Shown here: positions 48,209-57,681 of the stretch, in pieces
Layout: each line of letters begins with the position of its first letter
How positions within the stretch are numbered: position 1 is the stretch's first letter
Assembly: GCA_913062815.1 (NCBI GenBank)
Contig: CAJXWZ010000017.1
Location: 1 to 64,000, forward strand
From: an uncultured Colwellia sp.
GTDB taxonomy: Bacteria; Pseudomonadota; Gammaproteobacteria; Enterobacterales; Alteromonadaceae
DNA length: 64,000 bases
Reading direction: 5' to 3'
The notes under the pieces: generated by a model
What the model saw: the letters and a program-made list of their open reading frames with translations, nothing else
What the model was told of the DNA's origin: nothing
Database searches by the model: none
Program-made: the position numbers and the translations under genes

Positions 48209-48229
48209 AAGAGGCTAGGTTAGCCTCTT
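48209..48229 (+). terminator. Hairpin after the FAD oxidase gene
   Basis: AAGAGGCTA (48209-48217) / TAGCCTCTT (48221-48229), a perfect 9-bp stem with a 3-base loop, 18 bp past the stop. No long T-run follows, so efficiency is uncertain. Confidence 0.45.
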
Positions 48230-48301
48230 AATTCTAAGCGATTCTTATTCTTAACATGCTAAAGTGTAGCTCATTACTTATCTCATTTTAGGCTTTTCCC
48301 A

Positions 48302-49540
48302 ATGTCTATCTCATCGTTAAACATGCCCGAAGGCGCTTTAGAAGGGATCAAAGTTATTGATCTTAGCCGAATATTGGCAGGTCCATGGGCATCACAAGCG
48401 TTAGCTGATTTAGGTGCAGAAGTCATAAAAATAGAACGCCCAAAAATTGGTGATGATACCCGGTTTTGGGGCCCTCCATTTATTAAAACTGCAACGATTG
48501 AACACCCCCCGCAAGCCGCTTATTTTCACTGTGCCAACCGCAATAAAAAATCTATCGCTATCGATATAACTTGCCAAGAGGGTCAGCAAGTCGTTAAAGA
48601 TTTAATCAGTCAAGCTGATGTGTTAATTGAAAACTTTAAAGTCGGTGGCTTGGCAAAATATGCTTTAGATTACCAACAGCTAAAAAAGATCAATCCGAAA
48701 CTAATCTATTGCTCTATCACTGGTTTTGGTCAAACTGGACCTTATGCCCATAAGGCAGGTTATGATGCGATGATCCAAGGAGAAGGCGGTTTAATGAGTC
48801 TAACAGGAGAGCCAAAAGGAGAACCAATGAAAGTTGGTGTGGCGTTAGTCGATATAATGACAGGTTTGTACAGCAGTAATGCCATTTTAGCGGCATTGAT
48901 GGCACGAACCAGGACCATGCTAGGACAGTATATTGATATCTCACTACTTGATGTGCAATTAGCTTCATTGGCTAATCAAGGCATGAATTACCTCGCAACA
49001 GGAAAGAACCCGAATCGTCTTGGTAATGGTCATCCCAATATAGTGCCTTATCAAACGTTTACCACTCGAGATGGTAGTCTTATTTTAGCGATTGGTAATG
49101 ATCAACAATTTGCTAAATTTTGCCAACTTTGCGAGTTAACATCACTTGCTGAAGATGCCAATTACCAAACCAATGAACAAAGAGTAAACAATAGAGAAAC
49201 GCTTATTCCGCTTATCGCGAAGAAAATAGCCAAACATGATACTTATTGGTGGGTTGAGCAATTGGAAAAAATACAGGTACCTTGTGGGCCGGTAAACACT
49301 TTAGAACAAGTATTTAACCATCCGCAAATCAAGCATCGTCAGATGGTAAAACAACTGCCTGATAACAATAACCAACTTATTGATACGGTAGTATCACCGA
49401 TAAATTTATCAGCAACGCCATTGCAATATAAAAGTGCCGCACCAGAGCTTGGGCAGCATAGTCGTGACATTTTAAAGATTGATCTCTGTTACGATGATGA
49501 GCATATTGCGATGTTATTTAATCAAGACGTAGTGGCTTAG
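48302..49540 (+). CDS. Type III (CaiB/BaiF) CoA-transferase
   Basis: 412 residues. The N-terminal VIDLSRILAGPWASQALADL, IKIERPKIGDDTR and the catalytic Asp in SLLDVQLASLANQG identify family III. It moves CoA between carboxylic acids. Closest in memory to succinyl-CoA:glutarate transferases and relatives. In an amine island it could activate the acid made by the aldehyde dehydrogenases, for example glutarate from cadaverine; this is inference. Forward strand, 111 bp after the FAD oxidase and convergent with a serine hydrolase. Confidence 0.88.
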   Translation: MSISSLNMPEGALEGIKVIDLSRILAGPWASQALADLGAEVIKIERPKIGDDTRFWGPPFIKTATIEHPPQAAYFHCANRNKKSIAIDITCQEGQQVVKDLISQADVLIENFKVGGLAKYALDYQQLKKINPKLIYCSITGFGQTGPYAHKAGYDAMIQGEGGLMSLTGEPKGEPMKVGVALVDIMTGLYSSNAILAALMARTRTMLGQYIDISLLDVQLASLANQGMNYLATGKNPNRLGNGHPNIVPYQTFTTRDGSLILAIGNDQQFAKFCQLCELTSLAEDANYQTNEQRVNNRETLIPLIAKKIAKHDTYWWVEQLEKIQVPCGPVNTLEQVFNHPQIKHRQMVKQLPDNNNQLIDTVVSPINLSATPLQYKSAAPELGQHSRDILKIDLCYDDEHIAMLFNQDVVA

Positions 49541-49588
49541 CCCTTTTTATAAAATAGATTTTTGAGCTTAAGCTAACTTCGATTAAGC

Positions 49589-50812
49589 CTAAAGCTCAAT
49601 ACTCTTTGCAATACCCTGCCATAGGGTGTTTAACGATTTCATCATTAAAACTCCGTCTTGTTCTGGATAAGATCCCATGCCAACAATCATTAGTTCTCGT
49701 TGTAAGTCAAACCAAGCAAATTGCCCATGAATACCTAGCATGGTAAATTGTTGTAGCTCGGCATTAAGTACCCAAAATTGGTTGTTATATTGGCCATGAG
49801 GAAAGACGGTGTCTTTTACTGACGCCTGATAAGCATGCTGGTATTGCAGACTAGGTTTGACTAAATTAGTTATAAATTGTGCAGGAATAACTTGTTGGCC
49901 TTGAGCGTTTTTCCCTTGATTGATTAATAGCGCACTTACGCGAGCAAAGTCTCGTAAACGTAAGTTCAGTTGACCTTCGGTGATCGGAAATCCTTGAGGA
50001 TCGGTATTAAAGTAACCAGAACCTTCCGTACCTACATGATTAAATAACAATTCTTCAAAGATGTTAGCAAGACCTTGCTGATAAACTTTTTCTAAGACCA
50101 TGCCTAAAATATTTGCCAAGCATGAGTTATAAACAAAGTTTGTTCCTGGCTCATGACTTCGACTGTTTAAATTTTCAATCATCCATGCTTTTGCCCCAAT
50201 CGCCTGTTCTCCAGCTTTGGGTGGGTAATAACCAGCGGCACGCGCATAATGCCAATAATGCGCATCGGGATCGCTATAATCTTCGCTATATTCAATGCCT
50301 GCTTGCATGTCTAACACCTGTTGAATAGTTACCCCTTGCCAAGCTTGATGTTGAGAAAATTCAGGTAAATATGAAGTGATTGCGGCATCTATTTTTACTA
50401 AGTCTTGTTCGATAGCAATAGCTATTTGCATAGCACATAAAGACTTAGTGCAAGAATGGATAACGTGGCGATCGGTTGCTGTCATGCCATTTCGATATGA
50501 TTCATGCAGCACTTCGCCTTTGTGCATGACTAATAACCCATCGTTAAAAATTCGACGATTAAGTAATTGTTCACCTGATATTTTTCTATTTGTCATTAAT
50601 GGGTCGTCAAACTGCATTGATTCAACATCTAGTTGATAATTGCCTTGTTTAAGTACTGTTATCGGTGGTTTAGCTTCAATTTCCACGGTTTTAAACAATT
50701 TTTCCATTGATAATTGACCTAGACCTAAGTGAGCAGGTAAGTCCCAATTATCCTGACATATGGCTAAACTCTTATCAATAATATAACTGGGTTCACTGAC
50801 TACTTGCTTCAT
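49589..50812 (-). CDS. Serine hydrolase, beta-lactamase-like fold
   Basis: 407 residues with no signal peptide. The nucleophile is in Ser120-Cys-Thr-Lys123 (HSCTKSLCAMQ), followed by a Tyr-Asn-Ser motif (FVYNSCLANILGM) and GIHGQFAW near the C-terminus. It resembles 6-aminohexanoate-dimer hydrolase (NylB) and esterases of the same fold, so cytoplasmic hydrolysis of an amide or ester, possibly an acylated amine, is plausible. Its start overlaps the stop of the upstream membrane gene by 4 bp. Confidence 0.8.
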   Translation of the reverse strand: MKQVVSEPSYIIDKSLAICQDNWDLPAHLGLGQLSMEKLFKTVEIEAKPPITVLKQGNYQLDVESMQFDDPLMTNRKISGEQLLNRRIFNDGLLVMHKGEVLHESYRNGMTATDRHVIHSCTKSLCAMQIAIAIEQDLVKIDAAITSYLPEFSQHQAWQGVTIQQVLDMQAGIEYSEDYSDPDAHYWHYARAAGYYPPKAGEQAIGAKAWMIENLNSRSHEPGTNFVYNSCLANILGMVLEKVYQQGLANIFEELLFNHVGTEGSGYFNTDPQGFPITEGQLNLRLRDFARVSALLINQGKNAQGQQVIPAQFITNLVKPSLQYQHAYQASVKDTVFPHGQYNNQFWVLNAELQQFTMLGIHGQFAWFDLQRELMIVGMGSYPEQDGVLMMKSLNTLWQGIAKSIEL

Positions 50813-51705
50813 GAAGTTATACCATCACTGTTAAGTGAGTCAGCCGAGTTATTGGCTTTATTTTGCGTAATTTCTTCACTCCATTGGAAAATATTCATTT
50901 CAATAAACCAAAAGGCGACTAGCCATAAGAAGGCATCTCTAAAATCAAGGAAGCCTCCTTTTATTCCCCAGTAACCGGCAACTAAAAATAAAACACAATA
51001 AAGTACAGATTTTATCCATTTACTGAATTTAATTTTACGTTCGCTAAGTGCCCCTTTTAACTGCAAGAAAACCTCTATTTCCAAAACCAGCACCACTAAC
51101 AGCCAAGTAATGGAATTAGTCACCTCAACTGTCGATAAGCGTTGGGTTTCGGTTAGCATGTTTTGTTCGGTAATAATGTCAGTCCCGACAATTTGTATTA
51201 AGGGGGTATTAACAAAGCCCTGACAAATTTCTTTCGATAACGGTAGATATTGGTCAATTTCTTTAATGTAGGTAAAGCTAGTGCCGATGAGTGAACAAAC
51301 ATCTTTCGTAATAAAGGGAACCGTAGCGTGTAATAAATTAAATTTGGAGATGAATCCGTAAAGGGAATAAACGATAAAGCAATAGCATAAAATCCTTACG
51401 GTATTCATAGTCCACTTAACTTTTCCTTTGATTTGTTCATCTTCAAGAATATAAGTTTCAAGCTCAAATAATAGTAATAATACTAGCCAAGCAATGGTGT
51501 CGATTGTCGCGGTAAATGCTTCAATAATTTCATTGGCAGAAATTCCTTTGGCAAAAGTTTGTGTGCTTGCCGCGTAATCTTCAAGAAAAAAATGATAGAT
51601 ATCTAACATTAACAAACAGTAAATAGTATATTTAAATAGCTGAAATGCTACTGCTTTGTTTATCAATGGCTTCTTTTTTTGTTCTATTATCGACATTCTA
51701 TTCAT
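50809..51705 (-). CDS. Multi-pass membrane protein of unknown family (paralogue at window end)
   Basis: 298 residues with about six hydrophobic segments in two similar halves (about 18-40, 65-85, 105-125 and 205-225, 238-258, 262-280). Each half has acidic residues near helices (LLLFELETYILED; LVLEIEVFLQL), suggesting an internal duplication. The C-terminal half is strongly similar to the gene at 63635. No recognised domain. It is translationally coupled to the serine hydrolase and lies downstream of a PuuB-type oxidase. Confidence 0.75.
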   Translation of the reverse strand: MNRMSIIEQKKKPLINKAVAFQLFKYTIYCLLMLDIYHFFLEDYAASTQTFAKGISANEIIEAFTATIDTIAWLVLLLLFELETYILEDEQIKGKVKWTMNTVRILCYCFIVYSLYGFISKFNLLHATVPFITKDVCSLIGTSFTYIKEIDQYLPLSKEICQGFVNTPLIQIVGTDIITEQNMLTETQRLSTVEVTNSITWLLVVLVLEIEVFLQLKGALSERKIKFSKWIKSVLYCVLFLVAGYWGIKGGFLDFRDAFLWLVAFWFIEMNIFQWSEEITQNKANNSADSLNSDGITS

Positions 51706-51759
51706 CCATTTTCTTTTTGTTTTAAGTAAGGATTTTATGTGATTATTATTAATGTATTG

Positions 51760-53052
51760 CTACAGGCCTAACTTGTCGCGTAAACCGTAGTACCATGCGC
51801 CCATCATCACTGCTGGTACTCTAAATAAGCGTCCACCAGGAAAGTTGTAATGAGGTAGTTGGGCAAAAACATCAAATCGAGAGCTGTCGCCATGAATAGC
51901 CTCTGCTAATAACTTTCCTGCAAGATGGCTGGTATTAACCCCATGGCCACTATAGCCTTGGGTGTAATAAATATTCTCTCCGATACGTCCTAATTGCGGT
52001 AAACGATTTAGCGTTAATAAAAAGTCACCACCCCAAGCATAATCAATTTTATAATCTTTCATTGCCGGAAATATTTTATCCATATGGGGTTTTAGGAAGT
52101 TTTTAATACTGGTTGGATCGCCACCGCCATAAGTAACTCCACCGCCAAATAATAAGCGGTTATCAGCAGTTACTCGGTAGTAATCAAGCTTGTAATTAAC
52201 GTCTTCGACACAATATTGAGAAGGAATAAGTGACTCTGCTAATGCTTGTGGTAATACCTCGGTTGTAACAATTTGCGTACCACAAGGCATTGATTTCTTT
52301 GCTAGTTCTGGCTGTAAATTGCCCATATAGGCGTTACCCGCTAAAACGAGCTTTTTGGCAGTGACTTGCCCCTGCGCCGTTTTTACGACTACCGTTTTAT
52401 CTTCATTCGCTTTGAGTTGCTCAATATTAATAACTTTTGATTGTTCAAATACTTGACCGCCAAGTTTTGCAAATGCTGCGGCTTCACCTAACGCTAATTT
52501 TAGTGGATGAATATGGCCACAGTGCTCATCAATTAAACCTCCAACATAAGCGTCAGTATTTACAATATCCTTAATTGAAGACTTATCAACCATGGATAAC
52601 TTATTATTACCGTAGCGTTGCCAAAGTTTTTGTTTTTGTTCTAATTCTTGTAATTGTTTTTCCGTAAAAGCGGCAAAAAAACCACCTTTTTTATAATCAC
52701 AGTTAATGTCGTAACGGTTAATTAAATCACGAATGCAATCAGCACCTTCAAAAGCCATATCTCCTAGAGATTTTGCAGTATCCAGCCCATAATGTTTTTC
52801 AATATGATCAATGTCTCGGCTGAAACTGTTTACCAACTGGCCTCCATTGCGGCCCGAAGCACCAAAACCTATATTAGCGCCTTCAAGCAGTACCACTTGA
52901 TAGCCTTTTTCTTGTAAGGCTATTGCGGTAGCTAAACCACTGTATCCACCACCAACCACACATATATCTGCATTTATTGATTCTGTTAATGCAGGGTAAT
53001 CAACTTGTCGTTCGGCAGAAGCGGCATAGTATGAGTCTGGATAAGCAATCAT
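51760..53052 (-). CDS. FAD-dependent oxidase, gamma-glutamylputrescine oxidase (PuuB)-like
   Basis: 430 residues. The N-terminal YPDSYYAAS is the PuuB signature, with FAD motif VVGGGYSGLATAIAL and FGASGRNGGQLVNSF, and C-terminal GYSGHGVNTSHLAGKL. In E. coli PuuB oxidises gamma-glutamylputrescine to the aldehyde. No PuuA or PuuD lies in the window, so the in vivo substrate may be a free or otherwise modified polyamine. Divergent from puuC across a region with three ATATTGAAC-type motifs. Confidence 0.85.
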   Translation of the reverse strand: MIAYPDSYYAASAERQVDYPALTESINADICVVGGGYSGLATAIALQEKGYQVVLLEGANIGFGASGRNGGQLVNSFSRDIDHIEKHYGLDTAKSLGDMAFEGADCIRDLINRYDINCDYKKGGFFAAFTEKQLQELEQKQKLWQRYGNNKLSMVDKSSIKDIVNTDAYVGGLIDEHCGHIHPLKLALGEAAAFAKLGGQVFEQSKVINIEQLKANEDKTVVVKTAQGQVTAKKLVLAGNAYMGNLQPELAKKSMPCGTQIVTTEVLPQALAESLIPSQYCVEDVNYKLDYYRVTADNRLLFGGGVTYGGGDPTSIKNFLKPHMDKIFPAMKDYKIDYAWGGDFLLTLNRLPQLGRIGENIYYTQGYSGHGVNTSHLAGKLLAEAIHGDSSRFDVFAQLPHYNFPGGRLFRVPAVMMGAWYYGLRDKLGL

Positions 53053-53076
53053 TATTAATTCTCTTAGGTGTTTTAT

Positions 53077-53177
53077 ATATTGAACGTTTTGGCAGTTTAT
53101 GACATAAAAAATTCAATTGATAGTCTATTTAGTACTAAATGTTCAATATAAACGATAAAGTGTAAAATATATTGAAT
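53077..53177. promoter_or_regulatory. Three PuuR-like motifs in the puuB/puuC divergent region
   Basis: ATATTGAAC at 53077-53085 (+), its reverse complement at 53141-53149, and ATATTGAAT at 53169-53177 (+; full context AAAATATATTGAATG). They flank the divergent starts of the PuuB-like gene (53052) and puuC (53241). The E. coli PuuR box, as I recall it, reads AAAATATAATGAACA, very close to the last copy. Confidence 0.55.
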
Positions 53178-53240
53178 GTTTGGCTGCTATTGGTTAATTT
53201 AGTTGCACGAGTTATATATCCCACATTTTAGGAGTCTGTG

Positions 53241-54734
53241 ATGAGCAAACAAGATTTGGCTTACTGGCAGCAGCGAGCAGAAACATTAACAATAGAAGGT
53301 CGAGCATTTATTAATGGACAGTATGTTGATGCAGTGAACAAGCAAACTTTCGACTGTATTAGTCCTATTGATAACCGAAAATTAACCGATGTAGCTTATT
53401 GCGAACAGGCGGACGCTGATCTAGCTGTTACTGCCGCCCGTCAATCATTTGATAGTGGGGTTTGGTCAAAAGCAGCACCAGCAAAACGTAAAGCAGTGAT
53501 GTTAGCTTTTGCTGATTTAATCGAGTTACATAAAGAAGAACTTGCCTTATTAGAAACCATAGATATGGGTAAACCTATCGCAGATTCCTTAGCGGTTGAT
53601 TTAGGCGGAACGTTGCGTTGTATCCGTTGGAGCGCAGAAGCGATTGATAAAATTTATGATGAAGTTGCGCCAACGCCAGATAACGAATTAGGCATGGTGA
53701 CACATGAACCTTGCGGTGTTGTTGCAGCCATTGTTCCGTGGAATTTTCCTTTGCAAATGGCAAGTTGGAAGCTAGGTCCGGCTCTAGCTGCAGGTAATAG
53801 TGTCATTTTAAAACCCTCTGAAAAGTCTCCTTTAACGGCAATTAAATTAGCGGCTTTAGCAAAAGAAGCAGGGATCCCTGATGGAGTCATAAATGTTTTA
53901 CCTGGTTATGGTCATGTTATCGGTAAAGCGCTGGCACTGCATATGGATATTGATACCTTGGTTTTCACTGGCTCTACGGCAATCGCTAAACAATTAATGA
54001 TTTATGCTGGCGAGTCAAACTTGAAGCGGGTTTGGAGTGAAGCTGGCGGGAAAAGTCCAAATATTGTTTTTGCCGACGCGCCGAATTTAGACGATGCTGC
54101 ACAATCTGCGGCGGGGGCGTTTTGCTTTAATCAAGGGGAGGTATGTACCGCTGGAACACGTTTATTGATTGAAGAGAGTATAAAAGATGAATTTATCGCT
54201 AAGGTGATAAATGCAGTTAAAACCTGGGTACCGGGTAACCCGTTAGATCCGAAAACTAATGTTGGGGCGATTGTTGATCAAACTCAATATGAACGAATAT
54301 TAGGTTATATTTCTGCAGGTAAAGAGCAGGGGGCCACACTTAGTACTGGTGGTGAAGCGGTTGAGCCAGTAAAAAACGGCTACTATATTAGCCCAACTGT
54401 TTTCTCTGATGTTGATAACAAAATGGATATTGCCCAAGAAGAAATTTTTGGTTCGGTTTTATCAGTGCTCACTTTTAAGGATGAAGCTGAAGCAGTCGCT
54501 ATCGCTAATGATACGCCTTATGGCTTAGCTGCGGGGATTTGGACATCAAACTTCTCCCGCGCTCATAAAATGGCAAAAGCCGTTCGTGCTGGTTCTGTAT
54601 GGGTTAATCAATGGGATGGTGGTGATATGACCGCGCCTTTTGGTGGCTTTAAACAATCAGGGAATGGTCGAGATAAATCTCATCATGCTTTTAGTAAATA
54701 TACCGAAATAAAAGCAACTTGGATGAAGTTATAA
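53241..54734 (+). CDS. puuC: Gamma-glutamyl-gamma-aminobutyraldehyde dehydrogenase PuuC
   Basis: NAD(P)-dependent aldehyde dehydrogenase of polyamine catabolism. 497 residues from ATG 53241 with AGGAG upstream; a GTG 3 bp earlier is not needed. It follows E. coli PuuC closely in start (LAYWQQ), PAKRKAV, IRWSAEAIDKIYDEVA, catalytic Cys302 (NQGEVCTAG), Glu267 (SEAGGKSPN) and C-terminal GGFKQSGNGRDKS...ALEKF-like end. It could also take other aminoaldehydes. It is followed by a terminator-like hairpin. Confidence 0.92.
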   Translation: MSKQDLAYWQQRAETLTIEGRAFINGQYVDAVNKQTFDCISPIDNRKLTDVAYCEQADADLAVTAARQSFDSGVWSKAAPAKRKAVMLAFADLIELHKEELALLETIDMGKPIADSLAVDLGGTLRCIRWSAEAIDKIYDEVAPTPDNELGMVTHEPCGVVAAIVPWNFPLQMASWKLGPALAAGNSVILKPSEKSPLTAIKLAALAKEAGIPDGVINVLPGYGHVIGKALALHMDIDTLVFTGSTAIAKQLMIYAGESNLKRVWSEAGGKSPNIVFADAPNLDDAAQSAAGAFCFNQGEVCTAGTRLLIEESIKDEFIAKVINAVKTWVPGNPLDPKTNVGAIVDQTQYERILGYISAGKEQGATLSTGGEAVEPVKNGYYISPTVFSDVDNKMDIAQEEIFGSVLSVLTFKDEAEAVAIANDTPYGLAAGIWTSNFSRAHKMAKAVRAGSVWVNQWDGGDMTAPFGGFKQSGNGRDKSHHAFSKYTEIKATWMKL

Positions 54735-55108
54735 AAACATATCACCTATTATGGTTAATTTTTATAAAAGTGCTCACTGGAATTTACTAGTAAGCATTTT
54801 TCATAAATGTAAATAAAATCAAACGAACAGCTATTCAAAAGATAACGATGCATTTCAATTGTTCTCTTTTCGTTAAGTTGCATTAATTCCTTTAAAATCA
54901 ACGGTAAAATTGTTTTAGATTGTTTGTTTGTTTATGTAAAGTCAATTATTTCAAACATTGCGACGAATAAAAATTACACAAAAACACGAAATTTGTTTGA
55001 TTTATTTTACATGGTATGTATTATCGAGAGTAACAAAATAATAAAAACACCTAAGTTCAATTGTGCTTAAGGTGCAATAAAAATCATCAAGAGGGGAAGT
55101 AGAAGTCT
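54735..55108. other. Intergenic region between puuC and the TonB-dependent receptor
   Basis: Contains a hairpin TGCTCACT (54771-54778) / AGTAAGCA (54789-54796; one mismatch) followed by TTTTTC, a likely puuC terminator; a partial operator motif GTTCAAT (55055-55061) lies in an imperfect inverted repeat CACCTAAG/CTTAAGGTG; and AAGAGGGGAAG before the receptor ATG. No ORF. Confidence 0.5.
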
Positions 55109-57565
55109 ATGAATTATCCTAAATCATTACTCGCGCTAACGGTGTCATCAATTTTAGCAAGTTCTACGTCAATGGCGGCGGAACAAATAACAGATGAAAA
55201 CTCAATAGAAAAAAAAGCTAAAAATGATTATGAAGTTATTGTCGTAACTCAAAAAAGAGTACAAACCTTAAAAGAAGTTCCTGTATCAGTAAGTGCTTTT
55301 GGTGAAGAATTTCTTGACGACTTTAATGTAACTAATGCAGTTGATCTTGCTAAATATACACCCGGTTTAAACGGTGGCAGCGACAACGATAGTTATATCG
55401 ACTCAATTGGTATTCGTGGTATCACCACAGCTGATTACGGTATTGGTGGCGATGCTTCTATTGGTTTATACCTTGATGGTGTGTATCAAGGCCGTAGTGG
55501 TGGTTCACTTTCGAGTTTCTTTGATATGTCGCGAGTAGAAGTGGCAAAAGGTCCACAAGGCACATTGTTTGGTCGTAATGCTGCGTCTGGCGCCATTAGC
55601 ATGTATACCAATGAAGCGATTGATGAAACGGAAGGTAGTATCGATTTTGGTATCGGCAGCGATAACATGCAGGAAGTCACAGGTGTTTACAATACCACCT
55701 TAAGTGACAATGCTTTTATCCGTATTGCTGGTTATCACCAAACACAAGACAGTTACGTTGATAACCTACTAGGTGGGACGTTGCGTGATAAAGAAGTTGA
55801 TGCTTTACGTGTTAATTTTACCTACGATGGCTGGCAAGACAGTTTATTAAAAATCAGCGTCAATTACGAAGATCGTGATATGGACGGTGGTGTTTGGCGC
55901 TCAATTTGGACGGAAGGTGATAAACGTGCTGTTGCCAGTGATTTAGGCGACGAAGGGCATGATATTGCCGAAGTGTTCGCTACAACAGTAGATTTCACTC
56001 ATGAATTTGACGGTTTTACTTTCCTATCTCAAAGCGCGATTAAAAACAACGAATGGAATTACCTAGAAGATTATGATGGCACCGCTATGCCATTAGGTAA
56101 CTATTCACAAAATGATGATAACGACTACGTTAGCCAAGAATTCAGAATTACTTCAAATACTGACTCTGATGTTTTTTGGTTTATTGGTGTTAGTGCTTAC
56201 GAAGAAAACGTTGAATCCTATTTTTACAATGGTTATGACGACGATGCTTTTTGTGCACAATTGCCTAATTTAGAAGAATGGGATCAGCCGCTTGATTCTC
56301 ATACCAGTCAACCAGAAAATTATTATGCTGATTGTCACGAATTTATGGTTGATGGTTGGTATGGCTTAGACCCAGTTGATGATGCTGATGAAATTGCTGG
56401 ATTGGTTGATGATGAAGAAATACCAGCATCAGGTGATGGCGTAAATGGCGTACGTGAAGAAGTATTCGTTCGTGGTACTAACTCAGGTTATGGCATTTAT
56501 GGTGACATTACTTGGTCAATGTCTAAAGCAACAGAGATCACTATTGGTGGACGTTACTCTTATGATAAAAAACAATTTTCTCTAAATTTACCTGAGCCAG
56601 ATGGTTGGTTAGGTCATTACTGGTTAGTGGGTGGTCACACTGACGGAGAGTGGTTAGATGCTGAGCAAGATTGGTCTGAATTTACTCCGCGTGTGGCACT
56701 TAATCATCAGCTAAATGAAGACGTAAATATTTACGCTAACTATTCACGCGGCTACAAAGCCGGTGGTTATAATACTTTCGCCTTTAATCTTGATTATAAA
56801 GATTGGACTGGGTGGGATGAAGATGAAGAGTGGTTTGATGAAGAGCCTGATGGTGTGATTGATGAAACGGATGAAGAATATTGGTCGTCAGAGCTTTACG
56901 GTGGTGCAATCCCTGAAGGCTCTCAGTTAGCTAGCTTTGAACCAGAAATTGTTGATAGTTATGAAATTGGACTTAAAGGTGACTTTTTTGATAATTCAGT
57001 AAAAGTAAATATTGGCGCTTATTTTTACGATTACCAAGACTTCCAAGGACAGTTCGCTCAAAACGGTGGCGCGGTCATTAAAAATATTGGTCAAGCCGAA
57101 GGTAAAGGTGTGGAGTTTGACATTACCTACTTGCCAACTGACAGCTTAAGGTTATTTGTTGCTACAGCCATACAAGACTCTGAAGTTAAAGAAGGTGAAG
57201 GCTTAGGTGGAGAATCACTAGTTGGTAAAAAGCTCAATGCACCTGATGTAACCTTTAGCTTTTTAGGTAGCTATTATTGGTCTACAGAGAGTGATTACGA
57301 CTTCACTGCACAAGTTTCTTATACTTGGCAAAGTGAAACCATGGGTGATGAGTTCATGAGTGGTAATGATGTTTATGCTCTCGATTCTTTTGGTTTAGTT
57401 GGCGCACAGTTTAGTGTTGAAAAAAATAGTTGGAAATTATCAGCCTACGTCGACAACTTAACCGATGAAGAATATTACGATTCAAGTGTTGCCGATACCG
57501 GTCTTAGTCACTTTGGAATTGGACGAGGAGTTAATGGCGGTATAAACGTAAAATACTCTTTCTAA
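55109..57565 (+). CDS. Acidic TonB-dependent receptor of the amine island
   Basis: 818-residue outer membrane transporter. Signal peptide to about residue 24, TonB box in YEVIVVTQKR, plug with GPQGTLFGRNAASGAIS and barrel ending INVKYSF. Two long extracellular-looking inserts are extremely acidic: about 420-444 (DPVDDADEIAGLVDDEEI) and about 570-592 (DEDEEWFDEEPDGVIDETD). A negatively charged surface is what a receptor for cationic amines or metal complexes would need. It lies between puuC and puuR in the island. Substrate is inferred, not shown. Confidence 0.9.
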   Translation: MNYPKSLLALTVSSILASSTSMAAEQITDENSIEKKAKNDYEVIVVTQKRVQTLKEVPVSVSAFGEEFLDDFNVTNAVDLAKYTPGLNGGSDNDSYIDSIGIRGITTADYGIGGDASIGLYLDGVYQGRSGGSLSSFFDMSRVEVAKGPQGTLFGRNAASGAISMYTNEAIDETEGSIDFGIGSDNMQEVTGVYNTTLSDNAFIRIAGYHQTQDSYVDNLLGGTLRDKEVDALRVNFTYDGWQDSLLKISVNYEDRDMDGGVWRSIWTEGDKRAVASDLGDEGHDIAEVFATTVDFTHEFDGFTFLSQSAIKNNEWNYLEDYDGTAMPLGNYSQNDDNDYVSQEFRITSNTDSDVFWFIGVSAYEENVESYFYNGYDDDAFCAQLPNLEEWDQPLDSHTSQPENYYADCHEFMVDGWYGLDPVDDADEIAGLVDDEEIPASGDGVNGVREEVFVRGTNSGYGIYGDITWSMSKATEITIGGRYSYDKKQFSLNLPEPDGWLGHYWLVGGHTDGEWLDAEQDWSEFTPRVALNHQLNEDVNIYANYSRGYKAGGYNTFAFNLDYKDWTGWDEDEEWFDEEPDGVIDETDEEYWSSELYGGAIPEGSQLASFEPEIVDSYEIGLKGDFFDNSVKVNIGAYFYDYQDFQGQFAQNGGAVIKNIGQAEGKGVEFDITYLPTDSLRLFVATAIQDSEVKEGEGLGGESLVGKKLNAPDVTFSFLGSYYWSTESDYDFTAQVSYTWQSETMGDEFMSGNDVYALDSFGLVGAQFSVEKNSWKLSAYVDNLTDEEYYDSSVADTGLSHFGIGRGVNGGINVKYSF

Positions 57566-57602
57566 GTAATTTTTGAGTAGGCACCTCCCACTGCTCAAAA
57601 AC

Positions 57603-57634
57603 AAGGCCTTTATCTAATAGATAAAGGCCTTTTT
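57603..57634. terminator. Strong bidirectional terminator
   Basis: A perfect 13-bp stem AAGGCCTTTATCT (57603-57615) / AGATAAAGGCCTT (57619-57631) with a 3-base loop, then TTT. It lies between the receptor gene and the convergent PuuR-type gene. Confidence 0.9.
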
Positions 57635-57681
57635 GTTTATATAAAATAGCGGTAATCTTCTAGTTTTTCAGCTAAAGCGTA

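Noticed and set aside
49562-49599. Hairpin TTGAGCTT/AAAGCTCAA between convergent genes as terminator
   Set aside because: It overlaps the stop codon of the reverse serine hydrolase gene and no T-run follows in either direction.
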